Origin: Devosia sp.
GTDB lineage: Bacteria; Pseudomonadota; Alphaproteobacteria; Rhizobiales; Devosiaceae
Length of the DNA: 64,000 bases
Assembly (NCBI GenBank): GCA_016713105.1
Contig: JADJPS010000006.1
Coordinates: 62,001-126,000, forward strand
Reading direction: 5' to 3'
Position numbers and translations under genes: made by a program. Below, piece after piece: positions 51,871-61,751 of the stretch. The notes beneath the pieces are model-generated. The model was given only the letters and a program-made list of their open reading frames with translations, was not told where the DNA came from and searched no databases. The first letter of the stretch is position 1. Every line of letters starts with the position of its first letter.

Positions 51871-53309
51871 CTCAGCTTGTCTCCCAGCAGGAACTCCAGC
51901 GCCCGGTCGAAGCGGATGTGCGGCAGCACCGCGTTGCCTTCGGCATTGCGCTCGAGTCGCGCCGGCGGCCGGAAACGCAGGAACTTCAGTTCCACGCGCT
52001 TCCCGTCCTCGAGCACTGAATCCGGATGTTCCGGCAAGTCCCCGGGAAACAGGGCGATCTCGGTGTTCCCGTCATAGCGGACGCCGTCGAGGGTCTCGCC
52101 GGCCTCGGGCGTCCCGACGATGACCTCGTGGCCGTCGACATGGCTCTCCCGCGTGGCGCGGATCGCCGCCAGCGCCACCGAGCGCGTCTCGGCTCCGGCG
52201 AAGCGGGCGCGGCGCGCGGCGCTGGCGACCAGCCGGTTCATCACCGCCTCCAGCCGGTCGTGGCTGGCCGAGTGGATATGGTCAGCCTTGGTCGCGGCAA
52301 ACACGATCCGGTCGATGCGACGGGCGATGAGCCGGGTCAGCGGGTTGTTGTCGCCCTGGCGGAAGGCGCGGAGGATGTCGCCGAGTGCCGCCTCGAGGTC
52401 GGCGACCGCCGATGGCCCGGCATTGAGCGCGCGCAGCGTGTCGACCAGCACGATCTGCCGGTCGAGCCGGGCGAAATGGTCGCGGAAGAACGGGCGCACC
52501 ACGATCGCCTTGTAGGCCTCGTAGCGCCGCTCCAGGGTCGCGTAGAGGCTGGTGGACCGCACCGGCCCGCCGGGTGGCGGCAGCGGGGCGAAGGTCAGCG
52601 CCGGGCTGCCCTCGAGATCGCCGGGGAGCAGGAACCGTCCGGGCGGCAGCGCGCTCAGGGCGCGGCCATCCTCGCGGCTCGCCCGCAGGTATCCGGTGAA
52701 GGCGACGGCCAGCCGCTCGGCCTCTGCATCCGAGGCCTCGGCGAGGGCATCGGTCTCCGCTAGCGCGGCATAGAACCGTTCAGCATCGTGACGGGAATGT
52801 GGCTTGCCGGCCCGTTCGAGGGCCTGTGCACTCCACTCGGCGTAGCTCAGCGACAGCAGCGGCAGGTCCAGCAGCCACTCGCCGGGGTAGTCGACAATGT
52901 CGAGATTGAGCACGGTCGGCCCCAGCATGCCGGTCGGCCAGCGCTGCGACTGGAACTTCAGCGCGATGCGCAGTTCGCTGATCCGCCGGGTCGAGTCCGG
53001 CCAGTGCGGCACCTTGCCGGTGAGTGCCGCCAGGTGCTGCTCGTAGGCGAAGCGGGGGACGCCGGGGTCCGGGCTCTCCGCCAGCCGTGCCCCGATGAAG
53101 CGGCCTTCGGTCAGCGCCGAAAAGCCCGGAATCCGACCACCGGTCAGCAGGTTATGCACCAGCGCGGTGATGAACACGGTCTTGCCCGCCCGGCTCAGCC
53201 CGGTGACGCCCAGCCGCAGGGTGGGCGTGAACGGGGCGGTGGCGGCGTCCGCCAGGTTGCCGAGCGCAATGCCGATTTCGTCGGAGAAGGTGGTCGGCGG
53301 CTGCGGCAC
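51867..53309 (-). CDS. ycjX: YcjX family GTP-binding protein
   Basis: A 480-residue P-loop protein of the DUF463/YcjX family, linked to stress in other bacteria. The Walker A is GLSRAGKTVFITALVHNLL, with the expected VDTLRALN switch. The N-terminus NLADAATAPFTPTLRLGVTG matches the family. It starts at GTG 53309, preceded by GAGGA. It overlaps the next gene (ycjF) by four bases. Its neighbour relation to phage-shock genes in E. coli suggests a membrane-stress role. Confidence 0.9.
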   Translation of the reverse strand: MPQPPTTFSDEIGIALGNLADAATAPFTPTLRLGVTGLSRAGKTVFITALVHNLLTGGRIPGFSALTEGRFIGARLAESPDPGVPRFAYEQHLAALTGKVPHWPDSTRRISELRIALKFQSQRWPTGMLGPTVLNLDIVDYPGEWLLDLPLLSLSYAEWSAQALERAGKPHSRHDAERFYAALAETDALAEASDAEAERLAVAFTGYLRASREDGRALSALPPGRFLLPGDLEGSPALTFAPLPPPGGPVRSTSLYATLERRYEAYKAIVVRPFFRDHFARLDRQIVLVDTLRALNAGPSAVADLEAALGDILRAFRQGDNNPLTRLIARRIDRIVFAATKADHIHSASHDRLEAVMNRLVASAARRARFAGAETRSVALAAIRATRESHVDGHEVIVGTPEAGETLDGVRYDGNTEIALFPGDLPEHPDSVLEDGKRVELKFLRFRPPARLERNAEGNAVLPHIRFDRALEFLLGDKLR

Positions 53310-53470
53310 GCGGGGTCCTCGGCTCTCTGCCGGGAAGGTAGGCGGTAGCGGCCGGATTGCAAGGTGTGGCAGGCAATCCCCGCTGCCGCCATCCGTGGTA
53401 GGATGGCGGCAGCGGTCCGGAAAGGAGACTGAGGCGAAATCGAGGCACGGCCGGGGATAAGCGGAGGCCG

Positions 53471-54391
53471 TCAGTTATCCCCGTCGCCGATCCGGGAAAT
53501 ATCGTACGGCGTGGTCTGGTAGATCTCGTTGATCCAGTTCTGGAACAGCAGGTGTCCGTGGCTTCGCCAGCGGTTCTCCGGCTCCACCGTCGGGTCGCCG
53601 CCGGGGAACAGGTTCACCGGCAGCGCCGGGTTCAGCCCGGCCTTGACGTCTCGGTCGTACTCGTCGGCGAGCGAACGGTTGTCATACTCGAGGTGGTTCA
53701 GCATATAGAGGGCGCGGCGCGTCCGATCGCGCAGCATGCAGACACCTATCTCATTGTTATCAATGAGGATTTCCAAGCCGTCGCCGATGCTCTGGCGGTC
53801 GAGGTCGTTGTAGCGGCTGACCGGCACCATCGGGCTGTCGGAGAAGCCGCGCAGCCAGGGGTTGGGAGCGCCGGTCAGGGCATGGCGATACACCCCGAAG
53901 GCCTTCTGCGGCATCCGGTAGCGCTGCACCTGGTGGAAATGGTGCAGGGCCGCCTGCGCGCCCCAGCAGATGAACATCGTCTGGTGCACGTTCGAGCCGG
54001 TCCAGTCCATGATCTCGAGCATCTCGGACCAGTACTTGACCTCCTCGAACGGAATATTGGCGATCGGAGCGCCGGTGACGACAAAACCGTCGAACTTGCG
54101 GTGGCGGATTTCCTCCCAGGTCGAGTAGAAACTCCTGAGGTAGTCTTCCGACGTATTCTTCGACTGGTGGTCGCTGACGCGGACCAGCGTGAGGTCGATC
54201 TGCAGCGGGGTGGAGCCGATCAGCCGGGCAAACTGGGTCTCGGTCCGCTCCTTGTTGGGCATCAGGTTGAGCAGGCCGATCTGCAGCGGGCGGATGTCCT
54301 GGCGCGCGGCGCGCGAGGAGTCCATGACCACGACCCCCTCGGCTTCGAGGGTCTTGCGGGCGGGCAGGTGGTCGGGAATGCGAATGGGCAT
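53471..54391 (-). CDS. metA: Homoserine O-acyltransferase (MetA)
   Basis: MetA, 306 residues, acylates homoserine for methionine synthesis. The nucleophile Cys142 is in MFICWGAQAALH, and the catalytic His and Glu are in LNHLEYDNRSLADEY. Residue 111, which controls whether acetyl-CoA (Glu) or succinyl-CoA (Gly) is used, is Ala here (TGAPIANIPFEEVKYW), so acyl preference cannot be assigned. The start is ATG 54391 (MPIRIPDHLPARKTLEAEG). The P-loop ATPase gene lies upstream on the same strand with a 56-base gap. Confidence 0.93.
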   Translation of the reverse strand: MPIRIPDHLPARKTLEAEGVVVMDSSRAARQDIRPLQIGLLNLMPNKERTETQFARLIGSTPLQIDLTLVRVSDHQSKNTSEDYLRSFYSTWEEIRHRKFDGFVVTGAPIANIPFEEVKYWSEMLEIMDWTGSNVHQTMFICWGAQAALHHFHQVQRYRMPQKAFGVYRHALTGAPNPWLRGFSDSPMVPVSRYNDLDRQSIGDGLEILIDNNEIGVCMLRDRTRRALYMLNHLEYDNRSLADEYDRDVKAGLNPALPVNLFPGGDPTVEPENRWRSHGHLLFQNWINEIYQTTPYDISRIGDGDN

Positions 54392-54447
54392 CGTTGCCTC
54401 GGGTAATGGAAACGCGAACGGATGACGGATGCGGCGCCCATGGGGCG

Positions 54448-55314
54448 CTATCGCATTCGCCGTCCGATGGCGTTGGCCACGAGGTCGAGGAATTCGTCGC
54501 CGTCGCGTACCGTGGCGAGGTCGGCGGCATCGACCGCGTAGCCGAAATTGTCGGCGAGTTTCTGGTAGCGCGGCAGCCGGTCGTGCAGCAGCGCCTCGAA
54601 GCCCCAGGCGCCGAAGGCATCGGGGTCGACGTCCGCATCGTTGGCGACACCGTTGCCGGCCTTGAACTCGGCCCACTTCCGGGCCAGGAAATCCGGCTGG
54701 TAGTACATGGGCTTGGGGCTCTCGCGGAAGCGCTTGACGAGTTCGACCGCGTCCTTCTCGGTGCCGCGGATGTAGAGCAGCAGGGTCGAGCCGGTCAGCG
54801 CCTTGACCACCGGGTCTTCGGCATTGTCGGGGTCGATCACCTCGATCAGCGAGCCACCGGTGTCGGCGATGAAGTCGGTGTAGCCATAGAGTTGCTCGGC
54901 ACGCGCGATGAAATGCGGCACGTCCTGCAGCGCCGCGATCTCGGCGACCCGGTGCTGCTCCTGGCGGCGCTGGTACTCGGCCAGCGGCAGGCCGCCGCGC
55001 CTGACGTCGCCAGGACGTCCCAGGTAGGTCGAGAGGGGGGCGAGATTGGCGAAGGTGATGTTGCTCTCGATGCGGATCGAATCCGTGCGCAGCAGGTCGC
55101 GCAGGAATGGCACCTTCATGGCCTCGGCCTTGAAGTTGTCGACGATGAACTCGCCCATGTAGCGCGTGCCGATGCGGTAATCGGCAGAATAGTGGAACCA
55201 GTGGTGCCGGCGCAGCAGCGAGGCCAGCCAGGTCTTGCCGACGCCGGCCATGCCGAAGACGGTCACCGCATGGCGCGGCGCACTGAGGAACTCCTCGGGC
55301 GAATTGAACAGCAT
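54448..55314 (-). CDS. P-loop ATPase/kinase-like protein of unknown function
   Basis: A 288-residue protein with Walker A in VFGMAGVGKTWLASLLRRH near the N-terminus. Downstream, YSADYRIGTRYMGEFIVDNF resembles a nucleoside/shikimate-kinase substrate site, and SLIEVIDPDNAEDPVVKAL contains acidic residues that might be Walker B. The family is unknown to me. The gene is upstream of metA and may be co-transcribed. It is divergent from flgE; the 248 bases between hold promoters of both, with no clear regulatory motif. Confidence 0.7.
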   Translation of the reverse strand: MLFNSPEEFLSAPRHAVTVFGMAGVGKTWLASLLRRHHWFHYSADYRIGTRYMGEFIVDNFKAEAMKVPFLRDLLRTDSIRIESNITFANLAPLSTYLGRPGDVRRGGLPLAEYQRRQEQHRVAEIAALQDVPHFIARAEQLYGYTDFIADTGGSLIEVIDPDNAEDPVVKALTGSTLLLYIRGTEKDAVELVKRFRESPKPMYYQPDFLARKWAEFKAGNGVANDADVDPDAFGAWGFEALLHDRLPRYQKLADNFGYAVDAADLATVRDGDEFLDLVANAIGRRMR

Positions 55315-55562
55315 CGGTCGGGGTCCGGTCCGGGTGTGAGCAAGCGTTTAGACGATGCCCGGCCAAGGTCAAGGGCATGGGGTCGGGCAGGGCGGCAAAT
55401 GTTGCCGGCCGGCCCGGACGGTTTTTCCCTGTGGCGGCCTCAGTTGGCTGCAGCGGCGGGGATTCATCAACAAAATCAGGCAGTGCTGGTTCTGGCACCA
55501 GACTTGCATCGTTCCTGCCGAGCCAGCGCGTCCGGCGCGCGAGACAGGGTTACGGAGTCAAG

Positions 55563-57335
55563 ATGGGTATCTACGGCGCACTTTCCACCGCGGTCACCGG
55601 GCTTCGTGCCCAGTCCTTCGCTCTCGAGAACATCTCGGGCAACATCGCCAATAGCCAGACCACCGGCTTCAAGCGCACCGATACCGATTTCGTCGACCTG
55701 ATCCCCGATGCGGCGCAGAAGCGGCAGACCGCCGGCTCCGTGCTGGCGCAGTCGCGTTCGACCAACAACGTGCAGGGTGACGTCAAGGGGGCCTCGACCG
55801 AGACCTACATGGCCATCAACGGCAATGGCTTCTTCATCGTCGAGCCGCGCTCGGGTCAGGCGGATGGCGGGGCGACCTTCGCCGGCGCCAACTACTACAC
55901 CCGCCGCGGCGATTTCGAGATGGACAAGTCGGGGTACCTCGTCAACGGCGCCGGCTACTATCTCAAGGGCCTGCCGATCGATCCGGCGACGCAGAACATC
56001 TCGGGCTCGGTGCCGCAGGTGCTGCAGGTCTCCAACTCGTTCCTGCCGGCGCAGCAGACGACGCGGGTCAACTACGAGATCAACCTGCCGCAACTGCCCA
56101 AGACGCCGAAGTACCAGTCCTCGCAGACGGCGGGCTCGGAGTTGCTGGCGGCCCAGGATTTCGTGGCGCTCACGCCTGACGAGGCGGCCAGCACGTCCGG
56201 CGCCACGGCCGCCGGTACGGATGCGACCTCGACCATTGCGGCAGCCGGCGAGACCCTGACCATCCAGATCGGCGCCACCACGCGCACCTACACCTTTGCC
56301 GGTTCGGGTGGCACGACGATGCCGACCATCGATGTCACCGACGCGGGCAGCGATACGGTGGCCGAGGTGCTGGCCCAGATTGAGGCCGACCTGATCGCCA
56401 ATGGCGCCACCGGGGCTTCGGTCGGGCTCGACAGCGGCGGCAAGATCAAGATCACTGCAGGCAACATCACGGACAGCATCACCATCACGGACGGGACCAC
56501 GGGCAGCACGGCCATCGGCTTCAACCTGACCAACGGCACCTACGATCCCACGGTGGCTCTGGCCACTGCGCTGGCGGTGCGGGTGCCGGCCATTGCAGCC
56601 TCGGATGTCGACAGCTTCATCTCGCAGTCGATCTCCGGTGGTGCGATCACCGTCTACGCCGGCAATGGCGCACCGGCCAACGTGCAGATGCGCTGGGCCA
56701 AGGTGAACTCTACGCAGAACGGCGGCGCCGAACGCTGGAACCTGTTCATCCTCACCGATGCCGCGGCCACCGGGGCCAACACGATGTGGACCCGCGTCGG
56801 CGGCGACTATCAGTTCGGCGCGGATGGCTCGCCCAATCCGCCGATCGAGTACACCGACCTGCCGAACCTCACCGTCAACGGCGTCACCATCGGCAACGTG
56901 CGGCTGCAGCACGGCAGTTCCGGCCTGACCCAGTTCGCCGATCCCAACGGCACGGCGGAGGTGACGGCGCTGAGCCAGAACGGCTATGCGGCGGGCGAGT
57001 ACGTGTCGGTCTCGGTCAACGATGCCGGTCGCGTTGTGGTCTCGTACAATAACGGTCAGCAGCTGGAGGTTGCCCAGGTGGTGACCGCCAACTTCAATGC
57101 CACCAACCAGTTGAAGCGCATGGATGGCGGCGTGTTCGCGGCTACCTCGGATTCGGGCGAGCCGATTCTCGACAATGGCGGCGGCGTCATCGGCTCGTCG
57201 CTCGAGGCGTCGAACACCGACATCTCGGAGGAGTTCACCAAGCTGATCGTGACCCAGCAGGCCTACGCGGCCGGTACTCGGATCGTCTCGACCGCCGATC
57301 AGATGCTGCAGGAAGCCCTCAACATGGTGCGCTGA
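55563..57335 (+). CDS. flgE: Flagellar hook protein FlgE
   Basis: FlgE, 590 residues, builds the hook. The N-terminal rod/hook helix IYGALSTAVTGLRAQSFALE and NISGNIANSQTTGFKRTDTD is diagnostic. The C-terminal coil with NTDISEEFTKLIVTQQAYAA and TADQMLQEALNMV is complete. Residues about 215-400 are Ser/Thr/Ala-rich inserted domains exposed on the hook surface. ATG 55563 starts MGIYGALSTAVTGL. It is the first gene of the flgE-flgK-flgL set, with 77 bases before flgK. Confidence 0.93.
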   Translation: MGIYGALSTAVTGLRAQSFALENISGNIANSQTTGFKRTDTDFVDLIPDAAQKRQTAGSVLAQSRSTNNVQGDVKGASTETYMAINGNGFFIVEPRSGQADGGATFAGANYYTRRGDFEMDKSGYLVNGAGYYLKGLPIDPATQNISGSVPQVLQVSNSFLPAQQTTRVNYEINLPQLPKTPKYQSSQTAGSELLAAQDFVALTPDEAASTSGATAAGTDATSTIAAAGETLTIQIGATTRTYTFAGSGGTTMPTIDVTDAGSDTVAEVLAQIEADLIANGATGASVGLDSGGKIKITAGNITDSITITDGTTGSTAIGFNLTNGTYDPTVALATALAVRVPAIAASDVDSFISQSISGGAITVYAGNGAPANVQMRWAKVNSTQNGGAERWNLFILTDAAATGANTMWTRVGGDYQFGADGSPNPPIEYTDLPNLTVNGVTIGNVRLQHGSSGLTQFADPNGTAEVTALSQNGYAAGEYVSVSVNDAGRVVVSYNNGQQLEVAQVVTANFNATNQLKRMDGGVFAATSDSGEPILDNGGGVIGSSLEASNTDISEEFTKLIVTQQAYAAGTRIVSTADQMLQEALNMVR

Positions 57336-57412
57336 TGCGGCTCGATCCGGGTGCGGCACGCCTCGGAGGCGCGCCGCCCGGGTCGGATACGTGGATGCAG
57401 GAGTAGGGTGCA

Positions 57413-59267
57413 ATGGGTCTGTCGGTAACGCTGAGCAATGCGCTGAGCGGCATGAAGATCGGGCAAAATGCCCTCGACGTGCTGTCCTACAATGTCGCCA
57501 ATGCCGGCACGCCCGGCTACCACAAGCGGTCCCTGAGCGTCGTCGCCGCGCTCGGCGTCAACTCGACCTATGCCCGCGAGGGGGCGCTGACCCGCACCTT
57601 CAACCAGAGTCTGCAGCAGCACTACACGAGGGCGGTGTCGGATTCGGGCTTTGCCAGCGTCCAGTCCAGCTACCTGGATCGGGTGCAGACGCTGTTCGGG
57701 ATGCCCGGAACCATCGGTTCGCTCGACGAAGCCTTCAATGCGTTCGAGACCTCGCTGACGTCGCTCTCCACCAGCCCCGACAGTTTCGCCGCCCGAGCCG
57801 ACACGGTGCAGAAGGCGCAGGTGCTGGCCAGCACCCTGAACCGGCTCACCACCGACATCCAGTCGCTCCGGCAGGAAGTGGAGAGCCGGATCGCCACCAG
57901 CGTCAACGATATCAACGCCCAGCTCTCCTCGCTCGAAAAGATCAACAACCGGCTGGCGGACCAGGGTATCGACCCGGGGTCGCGAGCGACGCTGCTGGAT
58001 CAGCGCGATCGCCTGGTCTCGTCGCTGTCCGAACAGATGGACCTGCGCGTTTCCTATCGCAACGACGACACCGTGGCGCTGATGACGCGTTCCGGCGTCG
58101 GCATTCTGGATGGCCGCGCATCGATCTTCTCGTTCGAGAGCTCGGGCGCCCTGAGCGCCACGTCGCAGTTCAGCACCGACGACAGCAAATCCAAGGTCGG
58201 CAAGCTGATCCTCATGACCTCGGCCGGTCTGCCGATCGACCTGGTCAAGCAGAACGTGCTGTCGTCGGGCGAACTGGCGGGGCTTGTCGAACTGCGCGAC
58301 GTCAACCTGGTACAGGCGCAGGACCAACTGGACGAGGTCGCCAGCGCCCTGGCGCAATCGCTGTCGACCAATGTCACGGTCGGAACGCAGATCACCGCGG
58401 GAGCAGCCAACGGCTACGATCTCGACATCTCCGACATCAGGAACGGCAACGAGTTCAGCCTCTCCTATCTGCAGAACGGCGTCGAAAAGACGGTGCGCGT
58501 GCTCCGCGTCGACGATACCAGCAAGCTGCCCCTCGACTATGTGGACGCCAATGGCGCGCGGGTGATCGGGCTCGACTTTTCCTCCGGCTCGGCCGCTGTC
58601 GCGAGCGAGCTGCAGAACCGTCTCGGCGCCGGACTGGCCTTCAGCAGCCCGTCCAGCGGTACCATCCGCATCCTCGATGATGGCGCCAGCGGGACCACCG
58701 ATGTGGTCTCGGCCAGCAGCCGGTGGACCTCGACGGGTTTGCAGAACGGTGACTTCGGGATTTCCCTGTTCGTCGACTACAACAACGCCGATTACACCAA
58801 TGCCCTTGACGGCAACGGGCAGCGGCTCGGCTTTGCCGGCCGCATCCGGGTCAACGCCGACATCGTCAACGACAACAAGCTGCTGGTGCAGTACCAGTCG
58901 ACCACCTCGCTGGGCGATGGGGCGCGCGTCAACAGCCTGGTGGAAAACCTGGGCAGCATGCGCTTTGCCGGGAGCCTCGGAAAGGCGGGGCAGAATCCGA
59001 GCTTCCGTCTGGCCGGAACAGTGAGCGACTTCATCAGCCAGGCCATCAACTTCCAGGGGAAACGCGGCCGCCTCGGCGATCTCGGATGCCGACACGCAGG
59101 AATTGACGCTCAATGCCCTGGGGGAACGCCTCGAGGGCGAGTACGGCGTCGACGTCGACGAGGAGATGGCGCGGTTGATGGAACTGCAGAACGCCTTTTC
59201 TGCCAATGCCCGGGTGATGTCGGTGGCCCAGGAACTGATCGACTCGCTCATGCAGATCGTGAGGTAA
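57413..59267 (+). pseudogene. flgK: Hook-associated protein FlgK, frameshifted near the C-terminus
   Basis: FlgK (HAP1), about 617 residues in total, joins hook and filament. The N-terminal SVTLSNALSGMKIGQNALDV and LSYNVANAGTPGYHKRSLSV are intact, as is the middle. At 59056-59062 (GGGGAAA) one extra base shifts the frame after SQAINFQG. The other phase then reads NAAASAISDADTQELTLNAL and ends with MELQNAFSANARVMSVAQEL and IDSLMQIVR, exactly the polymerisation end FlgK needs. Without correction the protein would end in a long Arg-rich tail and be non-functional. flgL starts 4 bases after the corrected stop. Confidence 0.85.
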
Positions 59268-59271
59268 GCCC

Positions 59272-60771
59272 ATGACCGTGATCAACAAGTCGATGTTCCC
59301 GCTGTCCACCGGGATCAACAACATCATGAGCATCAAGCAGCGCTACGACAAGCTGCAGACCCAACTGGCGAGCGGCCTCAAGGCGTCGAACCTGGGCGAG
59401 ATGGGCACCGACCGCTATTTCGATCTGGCCCTGCGGCAGCGCATCGCCAGCATCGAGAGCTTCCAGGGCAACATCAAGACGGTGAATCTCCGGCTCAACG
59501 TGCTCGACAACACGATCAGCCGCCTCAACGTCATCGAGGCCGATGCCCGGGCCTCGACCATGTCGGGTGCCGGCGGTCAGGACAGCCTGAATTTCGAGAC
59601 CACGCCGACGCTGGCGGCCGCGCGTTTCGACGAAGTGCTCACGCTGATGAATGTCGACATCGCCGGCCGCTACATGTTCGGTGGCAACAGGACCGAGACG
59701 AAACCGGTGGCCGATCCCTATGAAGTGCTCAACGGAGTGGGCACCCGTGCCGGTTTCAAGCAGGTCATGGGCGAGCGCAAGCTCGCCGATCTGGGCACTG
59801 CCCACCTGGGTCGGTTGAACCTGGCCGTCGCCACCGATACGGTGACGCTGGCCGAGGACGGGACGCATCCGTTTGGCCTCAAGCTGTCGCAGATCTCGAC
59901 GACGAGTGCGAACATCGCAACCACTCCGGCGGCGGGTTCGCCGCCATCGCTGACCGTGCAGTTCGGCGCGACTCTTCCCGTTGCGGGTGAGACGGTGACG
60001 ATCAGCTTCACGCTGCCGGATGGCAGCGAGGAATCGATCACCATGACGGCCAGCACCGATGCGACGGAGGTGGGTGCCTTCCAGATCGGCGCCGATGCCG
60101 ATACGACGGCCGCCAACTTCAACTCCGCCCTGCAGGCCTCCGTGCAGACGCTCGCCGAGGGCAAGATGGTGGCCGCCTCCTCCTACGCCGCCGCGGACAG
60201 CTTCTTCTTCGGCCAAGGCGAAGAACCGATGCGCGTCGACGGTCCTCCCTACGACACTGCCACCGGGCTGGTCGCGGGCACCACGACCAATACGGTGTTC
60301 TGGTACAAGGGCGAGGACAGTACCAATCCCCGTTCGTCGGTGACGTCGAAGGTCGGGCAGGGTACGACCGTCGCCTATGGCGTCCAGGCGAACGAGTCCG
60401 GTCTCGTGGGCCTTGTGCGCTCGCTCGCCGCCATGGCGGTGCAGATCTTCCCGCAGTCGGACCCGACCTCGGCCGACCGGTACGCGGCCATGACGTCGCG
60501 CAATACCAGCCGTCTGGCTGACAATGCCACGGCATCGGGGTCGATCGAGGTGATTGCGGTCGAGATGGGGCTGGCCAAGGCGACCACGGGTGCGGTCGGG
60601 GATCGCCACACCGATCACAAGGCGCAGCTTGGCAACATGCTCGACACCATCGAGCAGGCCCCGCCCGAGGAGGTTGCAATGGAACTGCTGGCCCTCAAGA
60701 CCCGTCTCGAGGCGAGCTACCAGACCACTGCGCTGCTGAGCCAGCTGTCGTTGGTCAACTACCTGAAGTAG
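59272..60771 (+). CDS. flgL: Hook-filament junction protein FlgL
   Basis: FlgL-type hook-associated protein, 499 residues, longer than the enteric form because of a Ser/Thr-rich inserted domain (about residues 170-370). The N-terminal flagellin-like helix is present (INNIMSIKQRYDKLQTQLAS, NIKTVNLRLNVLDNTISRLN). The C-terminal helix, MELLALKTRLEASYQTTALL, closes it. Directly after flgK (4 bases), it is probably co-transcribed. The strong hairpin at 60786 ends the operon. Confidence 0.9.
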   Translation: MTVINKSMFPLSTGINNIMSIKQRYDKLQTQLASGLKASNLGEMGTDRYFDLALRQRIASIESFQGNIKTVNLRLNVLDNTISRLNVIEADARASTMSGAGGQDSLNFETTPTLAAARFDEVLTLMNVDIAGRYMFGGNRTETKPVADPYEVLNGVGTRAGFKQVMGERKLADLGTAHLGRLNLAVATDTVTLAEDGTHPFGLKLSQISTTSANIATTPAAGSPPSLTVQFGATLPVAGETVTISFTLPDGSEESITMTASTDATEVGAFQIGADADTTAANFNSALQASVQTLAEGKMVAASSYAAADSFFFGQGEEPMRVDGPPYDTATGLVAGTTTNTVFWYKGEDSTNPRSSVTSKVGQGTTVAYGVQANESGLVGLVRSLAAMAVQIFPQSDPTSADRYAAMTSRNTSRLADNATASGSIEVIAVEMGLAKATTGAVGDRHTDHKAQLGNMLDTIEQAPPEEVAMELLALKTRLEASYQTTALLSQLSLVNYLK

Positions 60772-60785
60772 CCTTGGAAAAGCGA

Positions 60786-60809
60786 AAGGCCCGCTGTTCG
60801 GCGGGCCTT
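60786..60809. terminator. Bidirectional terminator between flgL and flaF
   Basis: AAGGCCCGC and GCGGGCCTT form a perfect 9-base stem with a 6-base loop (TGTTCG). It lies 14 bases after flgL and 31 bases after flaF on the opposite strand, so it can end both convergent transcripts. Confidence 0.8.
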
Positions 60810-60840
60810 GCTGGGACAAGCAACCTGCGCTCAGCAGGGA

Positions 60841-61212
60841 TCAGGCGCGGTCGGCGCGCAGTCCCGCGGCAATCTCGCGATTGATGTTGATCAGCACGGT
60901 GAGCTTCTGAGGAACCGGCTCGGCCTGCATCGACATGGTCTGTTTCATCACGAACAGGCCGAGATTGGCGATGTTCTCACGCACCGGCTTGGGCAGTTGG
61001 CTTTCCTCGCCGGTCACCGAGCCGAGAAAGACGGTCCACAGCTTGCGGTTGTAGGTCAGGGCGGTGAACAGCTCCCCCTGGGCGGTGTCCCACTCGTCGC
61101 GCACACGCTGCATCTGGCCGGCGGCACGAGACAGCAGATTGGCTTCGAGGACACGGGGACTCACTGTCTGCTTGCCCACCTGCTGGTAGGCCCGCGCCGC
61201 ACTATTTTGCAT
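60841..61212 (-). CDS. flaF: Flagellar regulator FlaF
   Basis: FlaF, 123 residues, promotes flagellin synthesis or secretion in alphaproteobacteria, working with FlbT. The sequence shows NSAARAYQQVGKQTVSPRVL at the N-terminus and VRENIANLGLFVMKQTMSMQ in the C-terminal helix, both family hallmarks. Its start overlaps the end of flbT by 11 bases, so both are translated from one transcript. The lack of any membrane segment is normal. Confidence 0.92.
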   Translation of the reverse strand: MQNSAARAYQQVGKQTVSPRVLEANLLSRAAGQMQRVRDEWDTAQGELFTALTYNRKLWTVFLGSVTGEESQLPKPVRENIANLGLFVMKQTMSMQAEPVPQKLTVLININREIAAGLRADRA

Positions 61213-61588
61213 TTGCGAGAAGTTCCTGCTCGTACTGGATCAGCTTCTTGGCAGCCTTAAGGGCTTTGTACAGGGACCCGGTTAATATCTCGTTGTTGAT
61301 TTCGTCGACAATGCGGGTAGTCGAGGGCGCGGCGGTGACGATGTCGTTGACGAGCTGGAAATAGTCGGAGCGCATCCGCTCGACATCCTCGTGAATGTAC
61401 ATCAACTGCACGGCCAGGTAGATGCGCTTGGCCGGGCTGTCGGCGGTGTCGAAGGTAAGGATGTCCTTCTCGCGCAGGATGGGCGCCTTGCCGTCGATGA
61501 ACAGCCGGGTGCGCTGATCGGAGTTGGTGATCACGCAGTTGCCGACGATGAGGCGTTCGCCTGGCTTCAGCTCGACTTTGAGGGACAT
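61202..61588 (-). CDS. flbT: Flagellin-mRNA regulator FlbT
   Basis: FlbT, 128 residues. In Caulobacter it binds the 5-prime leader of flagellin mRNA and stops its translation until the hook is built. N-terminal landmarks are LKVELKPGERLIVGNCVITN and RLFIDGKAPILREKDIL; the C-terminal part contains GSLYKALKAAKKLIQYEQEL. The gene is encoded downstream of the flagellin genes on the same strand. The flagellin leader (63216 onward) has AAAGGG before the ATG, where FlbT might act. Confidence 0.92.
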   Translation of the reverse strand: MSLKVELKPGERLIVGNCVITNSDQRTRLFIDGKAPILREKDILTFDTADSPAKRIYLAVQLMYIHEDVERMRSDYFQLVNDIVTAAPSTTRIVDEINNEILTGSLYKALKAAKKLIQYEQELLANAK

Positions 61589-61702
61589 GGATCGGCTCGT
61601 CGCTGGATACGATGCGCGATACTAGCACCTGCGACGTCACCAAAACGCTACCGGCGCGACTAGGGTTGTCGGCGCGGCCGTCCGTCCGGTGCGCGGCAAT
61701 GA

Positions 61703-61728
61703 AAGAGGCGGGCCGGGGCCCGCCTCTT
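61703..61728 (-). terminator. Terminator of the first flagellin gene
   Basis: AAGAGGCGGG and CCCGCCTCTT form a 10-base stem with a 6-base GC-rich loop. On the minus strand it is followed by TCATTG, close to the flagellin stop at 61752. It has the same form as the terminator at 63414. Confidence 0.75.
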
Positions 61729-61751
61729 CGCAATCGGTGGATCGATTTGAC

